Source: Methylorubrum extorquens
Lineage (GTDB): Bacteria; Pseudomonadota; Alphaproteobacteria; Rhizobiales; Beijerinckiaceae
Assembly (NCBI RefSeq): GCF_024169925.1
Contig: NZ_JALJXF010000001.1
Span: forward strand, 4,160,001-4,224,000
Direction of reading: 5' to 3'
Length of the DNA stretch: 64,000 nucleotides
The notes below the pieces were generated by a model. It saw only the letters and a list, made by a program, of their open reading frames with translations, was not told the DNA's origin and did not search any database. Both the position numbers and the translations under genes were made by a program. Below, piece after piece: positions 43,910 to 56,031 of this stretch (within the stretch, counting starts at the first letter, position 1; every line of letters begins with the position of its first letter).

Positions 43910-45715
43910 TTAGTTGTTCGGCAGCGAGAAGACCGTGAGCTGGCCACCGAGGTTGGTGTAGCTCGACAGAGCCGCGTAGCCACCCACGGCGCCGAGACCG
44001 GCGTTCGGGTCGGTCAGGCCGGCCGCGAGGCCGATGCCGGCCCAGCCGCCGACGCCCGAGAGCACGGCGATGTGCTGCTTGCCCTTGTGCTCGTAGGTCA
44101 TCACGTTGCCGATGATGCCCGACGGGGTCTTGAACTTGTACAGTTCCTTACCCGTCTTCGAGTCGACGGCCTTCAGGAAGCCTTCGAGCGTGCCGTAGAA
44201 CACCACGTCACCGGCCGTGGCGAGCGCGCCGCCCCAAGCCGAGAACTGCTCGGGGTTGGACCACTTGATCTTACCCTGGAGGTTGTCCCAGGCGATGAAG
44301 TTGCCCATGCCGCCATGCGAGCCCGGAGCCGGGTACATGGAGAGGGTCGCACCGACGTAGGGCTGGCCCGGGGTGTAGGTGACCCGGAACGGCTCGTAGT
44401 CCATGCAGACGTGGTTGGTGGGGACGTAGAACAGACCGGTCTTGGGCGAGAAGGCCGCCGGCTGCTGGTCCTTGGTGCCGAGAGCCGCCGGGCAGATGCC
44501 CTTCGAGTTCACGTCTTCACCGTTCTGCTCGGTCGAGTACTTCGACACGACCAGCGGACGGCCGTAGGTCTTGGAACCCTTGTCCAGGTCGACCTTGGTG
44601 GCCCAGTTCACGACCGGATCGAACTTCTCGGCGACGAGCACTTCACCGGTGGCGCGGTCGAGCGTGTAGCCGAAGCCGTTACGGTCGAAGTGCGTCAGCA
44701 GCGGACGGTCCTTACCGTCGAACTTCTGATCCGTGAGGATCATCTCGTTGATGCCGTCGAAGTCCCACTCGTCGTGGGGGGTCATCTGGTAGACCCACTT
44801 GGCCATGCCGGTGTCGGGGTTACGTGCCCAAATGGTCATCGACCACCGGTTGTCGCCCGGACGCTGCTTGGGGTTCCAGGTGGAGGGGTTGCCCGAGCCG
44901 TAGTACATCAGGTCGAGCTTGGGATCGTAGGAGAACCAGCCCCAGGTGCAGCCGCCGCCGGTCTTCCACTGATCGCCTTCCCAGGTCTTCAGCGAGGAAT
45001 CCTTGCCGATCGGCTTGCCGAGCGACGTGGTCTTCTCGGGATCGACGATGAGCTGATCGTCCGGGCCGATCGAGTAGCCGCGCCACACCTTCTTGCCGGA
45101 CTTCAGGTCGTAGGCGGTGACGTGGCACTGCACGCCGAACTCGCCGCCGGAGATGCCGACGATGACCTTGTCCTTCACCGGAAGGACGGTGGCGGTGTTG
45201 GTCTCACCCTTGGACGGGTCGCCGTTCTTGACCGACCAGTTGACCTTTCCGGTCTTGGCGTCGAGCGACACGACGGTGGTGTCGGCCTGGTGCAGAATGA
45301 TGGTGCCGTCGGCATAGGCCAGACCACGGTTGACCGTGTCACAGCACATGACCGGGATCACGGACGGATCCTGCTTCGGCTCGTACTTCCAGACGATCCT
45401 GGCGCCCTGGTCGAGGTCCAGCGCGTAGACGATGTTCGGGAAGGGGGTGTGGACGTACATGATGTTGCCGACGACGAGCGGGGAGCCCTCGTGGCCGCGC
45501 AGCACGCCGGTCGAGAAGGTCCAGGCGACCTGGAGGTTCTTGACGTTGCTGGCGTTGATCTGGTCGAGCTTGGAATAGCGGGTGTTGGCGTAATCGACCG
45601 TCTGGAGCACCTGCTCCGCCGGGTTGGCGACGCCCTTCAGAACGCTTTCGTTGGCGAGGGCCGGGCTTGCAGCCGCGAGACCCGCACCGAGTGCGAGGAG
45701 ATGTACCGCTCTCAT
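43910..45715 (-). CDS. xoxF: Lanthanide-dependent methanol dehydrogenase XoxF
   Basis: This 601-residue periplasmic PQQ enzyme oxidises methanol, and can continue to formaldehyde or formate. A signal peptide ends at SPALA. The adjacent-cysteine disulfide characteristic of PQQ alcohol dehydrogenases is Cys124-Cys125 ([10 protein letters not shown]). In [12 protein letters not shown] the Asp at 318 is catalytic and Asp320 is the extra lanthanide ligand that separates XoxF from calcium-dependent MxaF. Propeller blade motifs such as [17 protein letters not shown] are present. The start at 45715 has GGAGGAAT upstream. It leads xoxFGJ. Confidence 0.98.
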   Translation of the reverse strand: MRAVHLLALGAGLAAASPALANESVLKGVANPAEQVLQTVDYANTRYSKLDQINASNVKNLQVAWTFSTGVLRGHEGSPLVVGNIMYVHTPFPNIVYALDLDQGARIVWKYEPKQDPSVIPVMCCDTVNRGLAYADGTIILHQADTTVVSLDAKTGKVNWSVKNGDPSKGETNTATVLPVKDKVIVGISGGEFGVQCHVTAYDLKSGKKVWRGYSIGPDDQLIVDPEKTTSLGKPIGKDSSLKTWEGDQWKTGGGCTWGWFSYDPKLDLMYYGSGNPSTWNPKQRPGDNRWSMTIWARNPDTGMAKWVYQMTPHDEWDFDGINEMILTDQKFDGKDRPLLTHFDRNGFGYTLDRATGEVLVAEKFDPVVNWATKVDLDKGSKTYGRPLVVSKYSTEQNGEDVNSKGICPAALGTKDQQPAAFSPKTGLFYVPTNHVCMDYEPFRVTYTPGQPYVGATLSMYPAPGSHGGMGNFIAWDNLQGKIKWSNPEQFSAWGGALATAGDVVFYGTLEGFLKAVDSKTGKELYKFKTPSGIIGNVMTYEHKGKQHIAVLSGVGGWAGIGLAAGLTDPNAGLGAVGGYAALSSYTNLGGQLTVFSLPNN

Positions 45716-46420
45716 GGATTCCTCCGACAAGTCTTATCCGCCGCCGAATAGCAGCCCGCTACCCGCCGTTGATTGACCTGCTGTTTGCGACAGGGATGAT
45801 ATTCGCTCCGGCCGCTCGCGCCTGCCGCACAGGAATTAGGATTATTCCATAGTTCCCGGCGACTTACCCGGCTGGGTCCGCATCCCTTAGCGGCTCCCCG
45901 AAACCGAAGCTTGAACGAACTCTAAGAAAATTTCGGGCGCCGTCAACTCGCTTTCGTGTGTCGAATGTCGCACTCGCATCGGCCTTTATCAGGAAACTTG
46001 CCGGATAAATTCAGCTTTTTGCGCTGCACAATTTGATGGGCGGCGCACACTTCTCAAGTTTGTTTTGACGAGCTCGAACCCTTTACCAGCAACACCGATG
46101 CGCCCACCGCATGGTATGACCAAATTTTCCCACCCCCCATGCGTCAGCGGCACTTTAATTCCTGCCTTCGGTGCCACAGATGCCCATTCGCGATGCCGCG
46201 TTGCAAACATGACAACCCTCCGCCGATGCGCTGGAAGGGTCGTCAGGCTGCTCGATCCGCCTCGTAGCAGCCGGGAATTTTTTGCAATGAACCGCTCCGT
46301 TTATCCTTAAGAGATGGCAGCCATCCCCAACCGGACCGCGCAGAGCGGGCTGCGGCAGCCTCAGATGGGCTGCCGACGCGTCTGCGGCCTTGGCCGCGCA
46401 CGATTCTCTCGGACGTGATT
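45716..46420. promoter_or_regulatory. 705-bp non-coding region upstream of xoxF
   Basis: No gene is seen. The region is distinctly AT-richer than its surroundings, for example around 45915-46080 and 46100-46300, and must carry the xoxF promoter and possibly lanthanide- or MxbM-dependent control sites. The ABC transporter genes on the far side are transcribed in the same direction and end at 46421, so part of this interval may also hold their 3' region. Confidence 0.5.
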
Positions 46421-47230
46421 CTACTGAGCGACGATGCCGGGAAAGCGCGCGGCAAGGCTCTGCCGTGTCGCGTCGGCCCAAGATCGGTCCCGCTCGCGGC
46501 GCGGCCGGTCGAGGGGCAGGCTCGCCAGCAGCCGCGCGGGCCGGGGCGAGACCAGCAGCAGGCGGTCGGCGATCTCGATGGCCTCGGCCACGTTGTGCGT
46601 GACCATCAGCGCGCTCGTACCGGAGCCGGCCACCGCCTCGACCACCAGCGCGCGCAGGGACGCGGCCGCCGCATCGTCGAGGGAGACGAAGGGCTCGTCG
46701 AGAACGAGGATGCGCGGCTCCAGGGCCAGCGCCCGCGCCAGCGCCACCCGGCGCTGCATCCCGAGCGACAGCGCGCCGGGATAATGCGCGCGCCATGGCG
46801 CGAGCCCGAGCGACGCGAACAGGCCGTCGAGGTCGCGCCCCCGGCGCGCGCGCGGCAGGCCGAGCCGCACGTTCTGCTCGATCGTGCGCCAGGGCAGCAG
46901 GCGCGGGTCCTGAAACACCATCGCGATGCCGGCCTCGGAGGGCTCGGGCGTCACGCTGCCCTCATAGTCGCGGTCGAGGCCGAGCAGGATGCGCAGGGTC
47001 GTCGTCTTGCCCGCGCCCGAAGGCCCGATCAGGCAGGTGATCTCGCCGGCATGAAGCTCGAAGGCGAGGCCGCACACGGCCTCGACGGCTTCGGTCCGCG
47101 CCTTGCGGTAAACCTTGCGGTCCACGCGCACCGTCAGCAGCGGCGCCGACCCGGCGCCGGGTTCAGCGCCGGAGGCGGACTCAACGCCAGCGGCGGACAT
47201 GGGCATCGAGGGGCTGGAGGAGGAGCGCAT
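46421..47230 (-). CDS. NitT/TauT-type ABC transporter ATP-binding protein
   Basis: This 269-residue ATPase of the nitrate/sulfonate/taurine importer group has Walker A (LIGPSGAGKTTTLRIL), Q loop (MVFQDPRLLPWRTIEQNV), signature region (GALSLGMQRRVALARALAL) and Walker B (ILVLDEPFVSLDD). The signature reads LSLGMQRR where LSGGMQQR is usual. Starts at 47230, 47206 or 47200 are possible; all overlap the permease gene, by 20-50 bp. It is the last gene of the three-gene operon running toward xoxF. The substrate is unknown. Confidence 0.87.
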   Translation of the reverse strand: MRSSSSPSMPMSAAGVESASGAEPGAGSAPLLTVRVDRKVYRKARTEAVEAVCGLAFELHAGEITCLIGPSGAGKTTTLRILLGLDRDYEGSVTPEPSEAGIAMVFQDPRLLPWRTIEQNVRLGLPRARRGRDLDGLFASLGLAPWRAHYPGALSLGMQRRVALARALALEPRILVLDEPFVSLDDAAAASLRALVVEAVAGSGTSALMVTHNVAEAIEIADRLLLVSPRPARLLASLPLDRPRRERDRSWADATRQSLAARFPGIVAQ

Positions 47231-47915
47231 CGAGGGCGAGCATCACGCTCATGAAGACGAGGCTGTAGCCGATCACCGCGGTGACGTCGAAGAGGGTGAA
47301 GTAGTAGTTGATCGCAAAGCCGACCCCGTTGGGACGCCCCAGCAGTTCCACCACCAGCACGATCTTCCAGGCGAGCGAGATGCCGGAGCGCGCTGCCGCC
47401 ACCATGAAGGGCTGGAGTTGCGGCAGCAGCACATGGGCGATCCAGGTCCGCCGGTCGAAGCGATAGGTCGTCGCCATCTCCTCCAACCCCGGATCGAGAC
47501 CGCGGGCGCCCTCACGCATGATGACGGCGACGTTCGGAAGCTTGTTGAGCGCCACCGCGACGATGGCCGCGGTCTCGGTCAGCCCGAGCCAGACATAGGC
47601 CAGCACCGTGATGACGAGGGCCGGCGTGTTGAGGACGACGAGAAGCGGCGTATCGAGCAGCCGGTCGGCAAGGCGCGAGCGGCCGAGCGCGATGCCGAGC
47701 AGCACACCGAGGCTCATGGCGATCACGAACGAGATCGCGACGCGGGCGAGCGTGACGCCGACATTGTAGAACAGGCTGCCGCTCTGCGCCTCGCGCAGGA
47801 TGAACGCGAACACCGCGCTCGGCGTCGGCAAAGTCCGCGTGTCGGCATAAACGGAGACGCCCTGCCACAGGGCGAGGAGGACGGCGAGGGAGAGGAGGCG
47901 CGCGAGCAGGGCCAT
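47181..47915 (-). CDS. NitT/TauT-type ABC transporter permease
   Basis: This 244-residue inner-membrane permease has about six membrane segments and the family EAA loop (EEMATTYRFDRRTWIAHVLLPQLQPFMVA). The N-terminal LARLLSLAVLLALWQG segment is typical of SsuC/TauC-type permeases. The start at 47915 gives the usual length; the open frame extends further upstream into the binding-protein gene. It is the middle gene of the operon. Confidence 0.88.
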   Translation of the reverse strand: MALLARLLSLAVLLALWQGVSVYADTRTLPTPSAVFAFILREAQSGSLFYNVGVTLARVAISFVIAMSLGVLLGIALGRSRLADRLLDTPLLVVLNTPALVITVLAYVWLGLTETAAIVAVALNKLPNVAVIMREGARGLDPGLEEMATTYRFDRRTWIAHVLLPQLQPFMVAAARSGISLAWKIVLVVELLGRPNGVGFAINYYFTLFDVTAVIGYSLVFMSVMLALDALLLQPLDAHVRRWR

Positions 47916-47953
47916 GCGCAGGGTCAGCGGACCAGGACCGTCATCGCGCCTCT

Positions 47954-48961
47954 TCAGCCGTTGCCCGAGGCGTCGAGATAGAGGTCCGGCGGCAGGCTCT
48001 TGCCGACGCCGAGGAGTTGCGCACCCGCGAGCCGGTCGAGGGCCGCATAGATGCGCTCGCCGTCCGCGCGCTCGGCGGCGATGGTCCGGCGGGGGATGCC
48101 GGCGAGGAAGTCGCGCTTGAGCGTGGCGAAGGTGGCGTCGTCCTCCGCCGCCATCAGCGGGCGGACCGTCTCCCACAGGGCCGGCTCGTTGGCGAGCGCG
48201 TCCTTGGCGGCGGACGAGGCGCGGGCAAAGCCCCGCACCACCTCACCCCGGTCGGCCACGGTGTGGCCCTCGTAGAGATAGCCGATCAGCGAGACGGCAC
48301 CCTTGGCGCCGAAAGCCCGCATCACGTCGTCGGCCGAGATCAGCCGCTTGAAGCCCTTGGCTTCGAGGCGGGCGCAGAACTGCCAGTAGAGCAGGGCCGC
48401 GTCGAGTTCGCCGGTCTCCAGCTTCTGCGCCAGAAGCGGCGGCGCCCCGTAGGCGACCTGCGCCACGTTCTCGAGGTCGAGCCCCGCCGTCTCACGGCCC
48501 TGTGCCCGCAGCAGGATCCAGTTCTTATCGAGCGCGCCGCCCGCCACCCCGAGCCGCTTGCCCGAGAGCCCCTTCAGATCCGTGATCGGGCTTCCGGCAG
48601 GCACCATCAGCGCGCCCTCGGTGGTGGAGTAGGGCGAGAAGCGCACGCCCCGCCCCTCGTTGCCGAGGCGGGCGGCGAAGATCAGGTCGCCGACGATGGC
48701 GTCGACCTGTCCGCCGAGGAAGGCGATGCGGGCGGCGTCGTTGCCGGCGAGCTTGACGATATCGAGGGTGAAGCCGTTGGCCGCGTCGAGGCCACGCGCC
48801 TTGATGATCGCAGCCTCCCAGGCCGCGGTGCCGAAGGGCAGTACGCCGAGCCGGAACGTCTCGCCCGCTGCCTGCGCGCGGCGCCCCATCGGCAGCGCCG
48901 CCGCCAGCGACAGAGCCGCCGTCGCGAGCATTCCGCGCCGTGACAGCATGGGCGTCCTCAT
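47954..48961 (-). CDS. NitT/TauT-type ABC transporter substrate-binding protein
   Basis: This 335-residue exported binding protein begins MRTPMLSRRGMLATAALSLA, a Tat-like signal with an RR motif. The mature domain has LGVLPFGTAAWEAAIIKARG, FLGGQVDAIVGDLIFAARLG and LSGKRLGVAGGALDKNWILL, as in the SsuA/NMT1 family. Such transporters upstream of xoxF are seen in other Methylobacteria. The ligand is unknown. A candidate role in methylotrophy (for example a cofactor or organic sulfonate) is speculative. Confidence 0.87.
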   Translation of the reverse strand: MRTPMLSRRGMLATAALSLAAALPMGRRAQAAGETFRLGVLPFGTAAWEAAIIKARGLDAANGFTLDIVKLAGNDAARIAFLGGQVDAIVGDLIFAARLGNEGRGVRFSPYSTTEGALMVPAGSPITDLKGLSGKRLGVAGGALDKNWILLRAQGRETAGLDLENVAQVAYGAPPLLAQKLETGELDAALLYWQFCARLEAKGFKRLISADDVMRAFGAKGAVSLIGYLYEGHTVADRGEVVRGFARASSAAKDALANEPALWETVRPLMAAEDDATFATLKRDFLAGIPRRTIAAERADGERIYAALDRLAGAQLLGVGKSLPPDLYLDASGNG

Positions 48962-49162
48962 GAATTATCGGTCAGGCCGTTCCGTCCCCGGCGGAGGCGG
49001 ACAGTTTCTGTTGAATTTTTTAATAGGGAATCGCTCCCGCCCCGTCCACAGCCGGCCCTGGCGTTTCCGCTGCGACATGCAAGCGTCCGATCTCTGCGAT
49101 CCTGAGCTTGCGCGCGCGCCGGTCCCGAAGCAGGTTTTCGCCCTCTTCGAGGGAGGGTAACG

Positions 49163-49540
49163 ATGACTCAAGCGCGTGAAGGCGTCCTCGACGACGCCAC
49201 GGTCGAGCGGCGACTCAAGGAAGAGCTGCCGGAATGGCGGCTGGAGGATGGCTGGATCCGGCGAACCTATAAGACCGCTTCGTGGAAGAGCACGCTGATG
49301 GTGATCAACACCGTGGGCCATCTGGCGGAAGCCGCGTGGCACCACCCCGACCTCACCGCATCCTACGCCTGGGTCGAGGTGCGGCTGATGAACCACGCCG
49401 CCAAGGGCATCACCGAGAAGGATTTTGCCCTGGCCCGGAAGATCGAGGAGGTGGTGGGCTGGCAGCCGGGCACGGAAGGCGCCGGGCTGGAAGGCACGCC
49501 GACTGATCCGCGCTTCGCCTACATCAAGTACGACAAGTAA
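49163..49540 (+). CDS. phhB: Pterin-4a-carbinolamine dehydratase
   Basis: This 125-residue protein is of the PCD/DCoH family: WRLEDGWIRRTYKTASWKST, the active-site AEAAWHHPDLTASYAWVEVR and KGITEKDFALARKIEEVV. It dehydrates pterin carbinolamine and may also assist pterin or molybdopterin metabolism. The start has GAGGGAGGG upstream. Its place near folate and H4MPT genes suggests a pterin-repair role, not aromatic hydroxylase support, since no hydroxylase gene is nearby. Confidence 0.9.
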   Translation: MTQAREGVLDDATVERRLKEELPEWRLEDGWIRRTYKTASWKSTLMVINTVGHLAEAAWHHPDLTASYAWVEVRLMNHAAKGITEKDFALARKIEEVVGWQPGTEGAGLEGTPTDPRFAYIKYDK

Positions 49541-49544
49541 GTCC

Positions 49545-49575
49545 GGCGCCTCGCTCCGGCCTGGAGCGAGGCGCC
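49545..49575. terminator. Hairpin between convergent phhB and dienelactone hydrolase genes
   Basis: Perfect 13-bp arms GGCGCCTCGCTCC (49545-49557) and its complement (49563-49575) enclose a 5-nt loop. There is no clear T-run on either strand. Its position between convergent stops suggests transcription end or RNA protection. Confidence 0.6.
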
Positions 49576-49582
49576 ATCGGCC

Positions 49583-50458
49583 TCAAGCCACACCGTGCTG
49601 CCGGAACCAGTCCTGCAGCCGCTTCCAGCCGTCCCGCGCCGGCTCCGCTCGGTAGCTCGGACGGTAATCGGCATGGAAGGCGTGCGGGGCATCGGGAAAG
49701 ACGATGAATTCGCAGGTCTTGCCGGCGGCGCGGCAGGCCTCCTTCATCCGGTCGATCGTCGCGACCGGGATGCCTTGGTCGGCCCCGCCGTAGAGGCCGA
49801 GCACCGGCGCTTTGAGGTCGGCGGCGACATCGACCGGGTGCTTCGGCGTCAGCGCCGAGCTGTCGCCGACGAGCCGCCCGTACCACGCCACGCCCGCTTT
49901 CACGCTCGAATTGTGCGCGGCGTAGAGCCAAGTGATGCGCCCGCCCCAGCAGAAACCGGTGATGCCGAGGCGGGCCGTGTCGGCCTTGCCCGTCCCCTTG
50001 GCGTAGGCGACCGCCGCGTCGAGGTCGCCCATCACTTGAGCGTCAGGTACCTTGGAGACGACCTCGCTCACGATCTGCTGAATGTTCGTGAGCCCGGAGA
50101 CGTCGCCCTGCCGGGCATAGAGTTCGGGCGCCAGGGCGACATACCCGAGCTTGGCCAAGCGGCGGCATACGTCCTTGATGTGTTCGTGGACCCCGAAGAT
50201 TTCCTGCACGACCAGGATCGTCGGAAAGGGTCCGCCCTCGCTCGGCATCGCCCGGTAGGCGGGGATCTCGCCGTCCCCTGTCGGGATCTTCACCTCGCCC
50301 GCGATCAGCCCGCTCGTATCCGTGGTGATGGTGGTCTGTGCCGCGACGGGCTGCGCCGCGAGCGCGAAGCCGGTGGCGAGGCTCGTGGCGATCACAGTGC
50401 GCCGCGACAGAGTCGTCTGAGCCGAAAGGCTCCGCAGGTCGGCATCGAACGCGGTCAT
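49583..50458 (-). CDS. Exported dienelactone hydrolase-family protein
   Basis: This 291-residue alpha/beta hydrolase has a Tat-like signal ([21 protein letters not shown]). The catalytic nucleophile is Cys in [10 protein letters not shown], and the Asp (YGGADQGIP) and His ([12 protein letters not shown]) of the triad are visible. NVVQEIFG-like [20 protein letters not shown] is the family N-terminal motif. The start at 50458 has GAGAGG upstream; an ATG at 50482 lacks one. The substrate is unknown; export is unusual for the family, which is mostly cytoplasmic. Confidence 0.87.
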   Translation of the reverse strand: MTAFDADLRSLSAQTTLSRRTVIATSLATGFALAAQPVAAQTTITTDTSGLIAGEVKIPTGDGEIPAYRAMPSEGGPFPTILVVQEIFGVHEHIKDVCRRLAKLGYVALAPELYARQGDVSGLTNIQQIVSEVVSKVPDAQVMGDLDAAVAYAKGTGKADTARLGITGFCWGGRITWLYAAHNSSVKAGVAWYGRLVGDSSALTPKHPVDVAADLKAPVLGLYGGADQGIPVATIDRMKEACRAAGKTCEFIVFPDAPHAFHADYRPSYRAEPARDGWKRLQDWFRQHGVA

Positions 50459-50894
50459 GCGAGCCTCTCGGGATGTGAACATCGAGCGGAACAGTGCCCG
50501 TCGGCATAGTTAGCGGCGCATCGGCGAATGACGACGGTGGCGCGGCGCTTTCGCTTCCGTCGAGGCGGGGCGTGCTGGGGCTCAGCTTGGCGGGGTCAGC
50601 CGTGCGGCTCTGGCCGGTTGCGCCGCTGGGCTCCTGGCTCTGCCTGTCGATGCCAGTGCATACCAAATCCGGTCGATCCCTTCGGGATAGCGGATTTGGG
50701 CTTCGGCGGGATCCCATCGCGCTGGCGCGATGGGGTACCCTCCTCAGTCGCCGCGCGGGCTGGCTGATCCTGTTTCCGCTTGGATCAAGCAGAAACCGTA
50801 TCAGACGAGTGGAACGGCCGCGCCTGAATGCCGGCCCCCACAAAAGAAAATGGCCGGGCGAACCCGGCCATCCTCCGTCGATCATGTGAAGAGC
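50459..50894. other. 436-bp non-coding region with clustered hairpins
   Basis: No gene is supported. Three imperfect inverted repeats occur in series: AAATCCG...CGGATTT (about 50664-50696), GGGATCCCATCGCG...CGCGATGGGGTACCC (about 50706-50742) and GTTTCCGCTTG...CAAGCAGAAAC (about 50772-50797). The mclA terminator follows at 50841-50871. The region may be a remnant of a mobile or repeat element. Confidence 0.5.
50841..50871 (-). terminator. Intrinsic terminator of mclA and the serine-cycle operon
   Basis: Perfect 9-bp stem ATGGCCGGG (50850-50858) and its complement (50863-50871) with a 4-nt loop; on the minus strand it is followed by TTTTCTTTTG. It lies 24 bp after the mclA stop. Confidence 0.88.
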
Positions 50895-51869
50895 TTACTT
50901 GCCGCCCATCGCGTCGGCCTTCTGGATCAGCGCCTCGGCCATGCGGATCGAGGCGATGTCGATCAGGCGGCCGTCGAGGGAGACGGCGCCGCGGCCGGCC
51001 TTGGCGGCCTCTTCCATGGCTTCCAGGATGCGGCGGGCCTTGGTGACCTCGGCCTCGGAGGGGGTGAACACCTCGTTGGCGAGATCAATCTGCGAGGGGT
51101 GGATCGCCCACTTGCCCTCGAAGCCGAGCGCGGCGCAGCGGCGGGCCGCCGAGGTGTAGCCATCCGGATCGGAGAAGTCGCCGAACGGGCCGTCGATCGG
51201 GCGCAGGCCGTAGGCGCGGCAGGCGACTAGCATGCGGTTCTGGGCGAACAGCCACGGGTCCTGCCAGTGGGTCTGGCGGTTGCCGGCCTCGTCCTTGTCC
51301 GTGAGCACGCTGTAATCGACGTTGACGCCGCCGATCACAGTGGAGCGGGCGCGGGTGGAGGCGGCGTAGTCGGCCACACCGAAGGACATCGCCTCGAGGC
51401 GCTTCGACGAGGTCGCAATCGCCTCGACATTGGCCATGCCGAGCGCGGTCTCGATCAGCACCTCGAAGCCGATCTTCTTCTCGCGCTTCTTGGCCTGCTC
51501 GATCTGCGTCGTCAGCACGTCGATGGCGTAGACGTCCGCCGGCACGCCGACCTTGGGGATCAGGATCATGTCGAGGCGCGGGCAGGCCTCCACGATGTCG
51601 ACGACGTCCCGGTACATGTAGTGGGTGTCGAGACCGTTGATGCGGATCATCATGGTCTTGTTGCCCCAATCCAGGTCGTTCAGGGCCTGGATGATGTTCT
51701 TGCGGGCCTGCTCCTTGTCGTCGGGCGCAACCGCGTCCTCAAGGTCGAGGAAGATCACGTCGGCCTTCGAGGCGGCCGACTTCTCCATGAAGGTCGGGTT
51801 GGAGCCGGGAACCGCGAGTTCGGAGCGGTGCAGGCGCGGGGTGGCCTGCTGGATCAGGGTGAAGCTCAT
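50895..51869 (-). CDS. mclA: Malyl-CoA lyase of the serine cycle
   Basis: This 324-residue enzyme splits malyl-CoA to acetyl-CoA and glyoxylate. It belongs to the HpcH/CitE family: LHRSELAVPGSNPTFMEKSA, ADVIFLDLEDAVAPDDKEQA (metal-binding Glu/Asp), MMIRINGLDT, LIPKVGVPADVYAIDVL, EVLIETALGMANVEAIA and GFEGKWAIHPSQIDLANEVF. The start at 51869 has GGAGGAT upstream. It is the last gene of the sga-hprA-mtdA-fch-mtkAB-ppc-mcl series, 187 bp after ppc, with a dispersed repeat between. Confidence 0.95.
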   Translation of the reverse strand: MSFTLIQQATPRLHRSELAVPGSNPTFMEKSAASKADVIFLDLEDAVAPDDKEQARKNIIQALNDLDWGNKTMMIRINGLDTHYMYRDVVDIVEACPRLDMILIPKVGVPADVYAIDVLTTQIEQAKKREKKIGFEVLIETALGMANVEAIATSSKRLEAMSFGVADYAASTRARSTVIGGVNVDYSVLTDKDEAGNRQTHWQDPWLFAQNRMLVACRAYGLRPIDGPFGDFSDPDGYTSAARRCAALGFEGKWAIHPSQIDLANEVFTPSEAEVTKARRILEAMEEAAKAGRGAVSLDGRLIDIASIRMAEALIQKADAMGGK

Positions 51870-51944
51870 CGGGAATCCTCCGTTCTGTGAGACCGTCTTG
51901 TCGTCTGCGCGGTCACGCTCTGGCGTCGCGTGCCGCACTTGAAG

Positions 51945-51990
51945 TGCATCGTCGTTTTCCGAAAGCCGGCGGCGACCTTTCGTGACGATG
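51945..51990. repeat. Dispersed inverted-repeat element, copy 3
   Basis: It opens GCATCGTCGTTTTCC (51946) and ends GTGACGATG (51990) with core GAAAGCCGGCGGCGACCTTTCG. It lies between ppc and mclA and may affect read-through of the operon. Confidence 0.8.
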
Positions 51991-52056
51991 GTTTATCTCG
52001 CGCGTCCGGGCCGGCCGTCCAGCCGGGCCCGGAACACGTCGCCGAGATTGTATGCA

Positions 52057-54837
<2,781 letters not shown>

Positions 54838-54967
54838 GGGATCCCCCCTGGCGAGGTTCTTTTCGGAGTTCCGCAGGCTGATGCCTTCGGGCGGGCGGAT
54901 TGAGTCGATCGTCGGGGCGCTTCCTCCCCGCAGGCCGGAATGGAGACCTCGTGCTCGTTTGCCCCAA

Positions 54968-55083
54968 CCCTCACCCTCATCCTGAGGTGCTGGAGCGAAG
55001 CGGAAGCCTCGAAGGGTCGTCCAGGAATCGCCCGCGATCTGGAGGACCCTTCGCGGCCGCGTCGCGGCACCTCAGGGTGAGGC
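54968..55083. repeat. Large interrupted palindrome between ppc and mtkB
   Basis: Outer arms CCCTCACCCTCATCCTGAGGTGC (54968-) face GCACCTCAGGGTGAGG (to about 55083), and an inner GGAAGCCTCGAAGGGTC faces GACCCTTCGCGG. It is the same CCTGAGGTGC / GCACCTCAGG type as the element at 23646-23782 and sits in the operon between two serine-cycle genes. Confidence 0.75.
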
Positions 55084-55118
55084 GTTGGACAGGAGAAGCG
55101 CCGCCGACGGAGAGTGCC

Positions 55119-56009
55119 TCAGGCCGCGCGGGCAAGCACGTCGGCCACGGTGCTGCCGAAGGAGCCCGGATCGGGCGCCACGGTCAGGCCATAGGAGCGC
55201 ATGATCTCGGCCTTCTCCGCAGCGCTGTCGCCGGTGGCCGAGATGATCGCGCCGGCATGCCCCATGCGGCGGCCCTTCGGAGCCGTCAGCCCGGCCACGA
55301 AGCCGATCACGGGCTTGGAGAAGTTCTCCTTGATCCAGGCCGAGGCCTCGGCCTCCTGCGGACCGCCGATCTCGCCGATCATCAGCACCGCTTCCGTCTC
55401 GGAATCCTGCTCGAACAGCGCGAGATGGTCGAGGAAGGAGGAGCCGTTGATCGGATCGCCGCCGATGCCGACGGAGGTCGAGATGCCGATACCGAGTTCC
55501 TTCATCTGCGCGGCGGCCTCGTAGCCCAGCGTGCCGGAGCGGGAGATGACGCCGACCTTGCCGGGCAGGTAGATGTGGCCGGGCATGATGCCGAGCATCG
55601 ACTTGCCGGGCGAAATGATGCCCGCGCAGTTCGGGCCCACCACCATCGTGCGCTTCTCCTTGGGATAGCGCCGGAGGTAGCGTTTCACCCGCATCATGTC
55701 CTGAGCGGGGATGCCGTCGGTGATCGAGCAGACGAGCTTGAGCCCGGCATCGGCCGCCTCCATGATCGCGTCCGCCGCGAAGGGGGGCGCCACGAAGGTG
55801 ATCGAAGTGGTGGCGCCGGTCGCCTCCACGGCCTCCTTGACGGTGTTGAACACCGGCACGCCGCAATGGGTCTTGCCGCCCTTGCCCGGCGTGACGCCGC
55901 CGACGACGTTGGAGCCGTAGGCGATCATTTCCTTGGCGTGGAAGGTACCCTTGTCGCCCGTGATACCCTGGACGATGATCGGGGTCTTCTCGTCGATGAG
56001 AATGCTCAT
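55119..56009 (-). CDS. mtkB: Malate thiokinase (malate-CoA ligase) small subunit
   Basis: This 296-residue subunit is of the succinyl-CoA synthetase alpha type: IIVQGITGDKGTFHAKEMIA, GGVTPGKGGKTHCGVPVFNT, VGPNCAGIISPGKSMLGIMP, GKVGVISRSGTLGYEAAAQM and RMGHAGAIISATGDSAAEKA with the phosphorylated His in MGHAGAI. With MtkA it makes malyl-CoA from malate and CoA. The start at 56009 opens the conserved N-terminus and lies 22 bp after the mtkA stop. Confidence 0.95.
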   Translation of the reverse strand: MSILIDEKTPIIVQGITGDKGTFHAKEMIAYGSNVVGGVTPGKGGKTHCGVPVFNTVKEAVEATGATTSITFVAPPFAADAIMEAADAGLKLVCSITDGIPAQDMMRVKRYLRRYPKEKRTMVVGPNCAGIISPGKSMLGIMPGHIYLPGKVGVISRSGTLGYEAAAQMKELGIGISTSVGIGGDPINGSSFLDHLALFEQDSETEAVLMIGEIGGPQEAEASAWIKENFSKPVIGFVAGLTAPKGRRMGHAGAIISATGDSAAEKAEIMRSYGLTVAPDPGSFGSTVADVLARAA

Positions 56010-56031
56010 GGCGTGATTCCTCCCCCGTTCG

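Noticed and set aside
43574..45751. A 725-residue open frame on the plus strand opposite xoxF and xoxG
   Set aside because: It is antisense to two well-identified genes; no domain is visible.
50494..50889. A 131-residue open frame that looks like a Tat-signal protein (SRRGVLGLSLAGSA)
   Set aside because: After the apparent signal the sequence runs through three hairpins and the mclA terminator and has no protein-like pattern.
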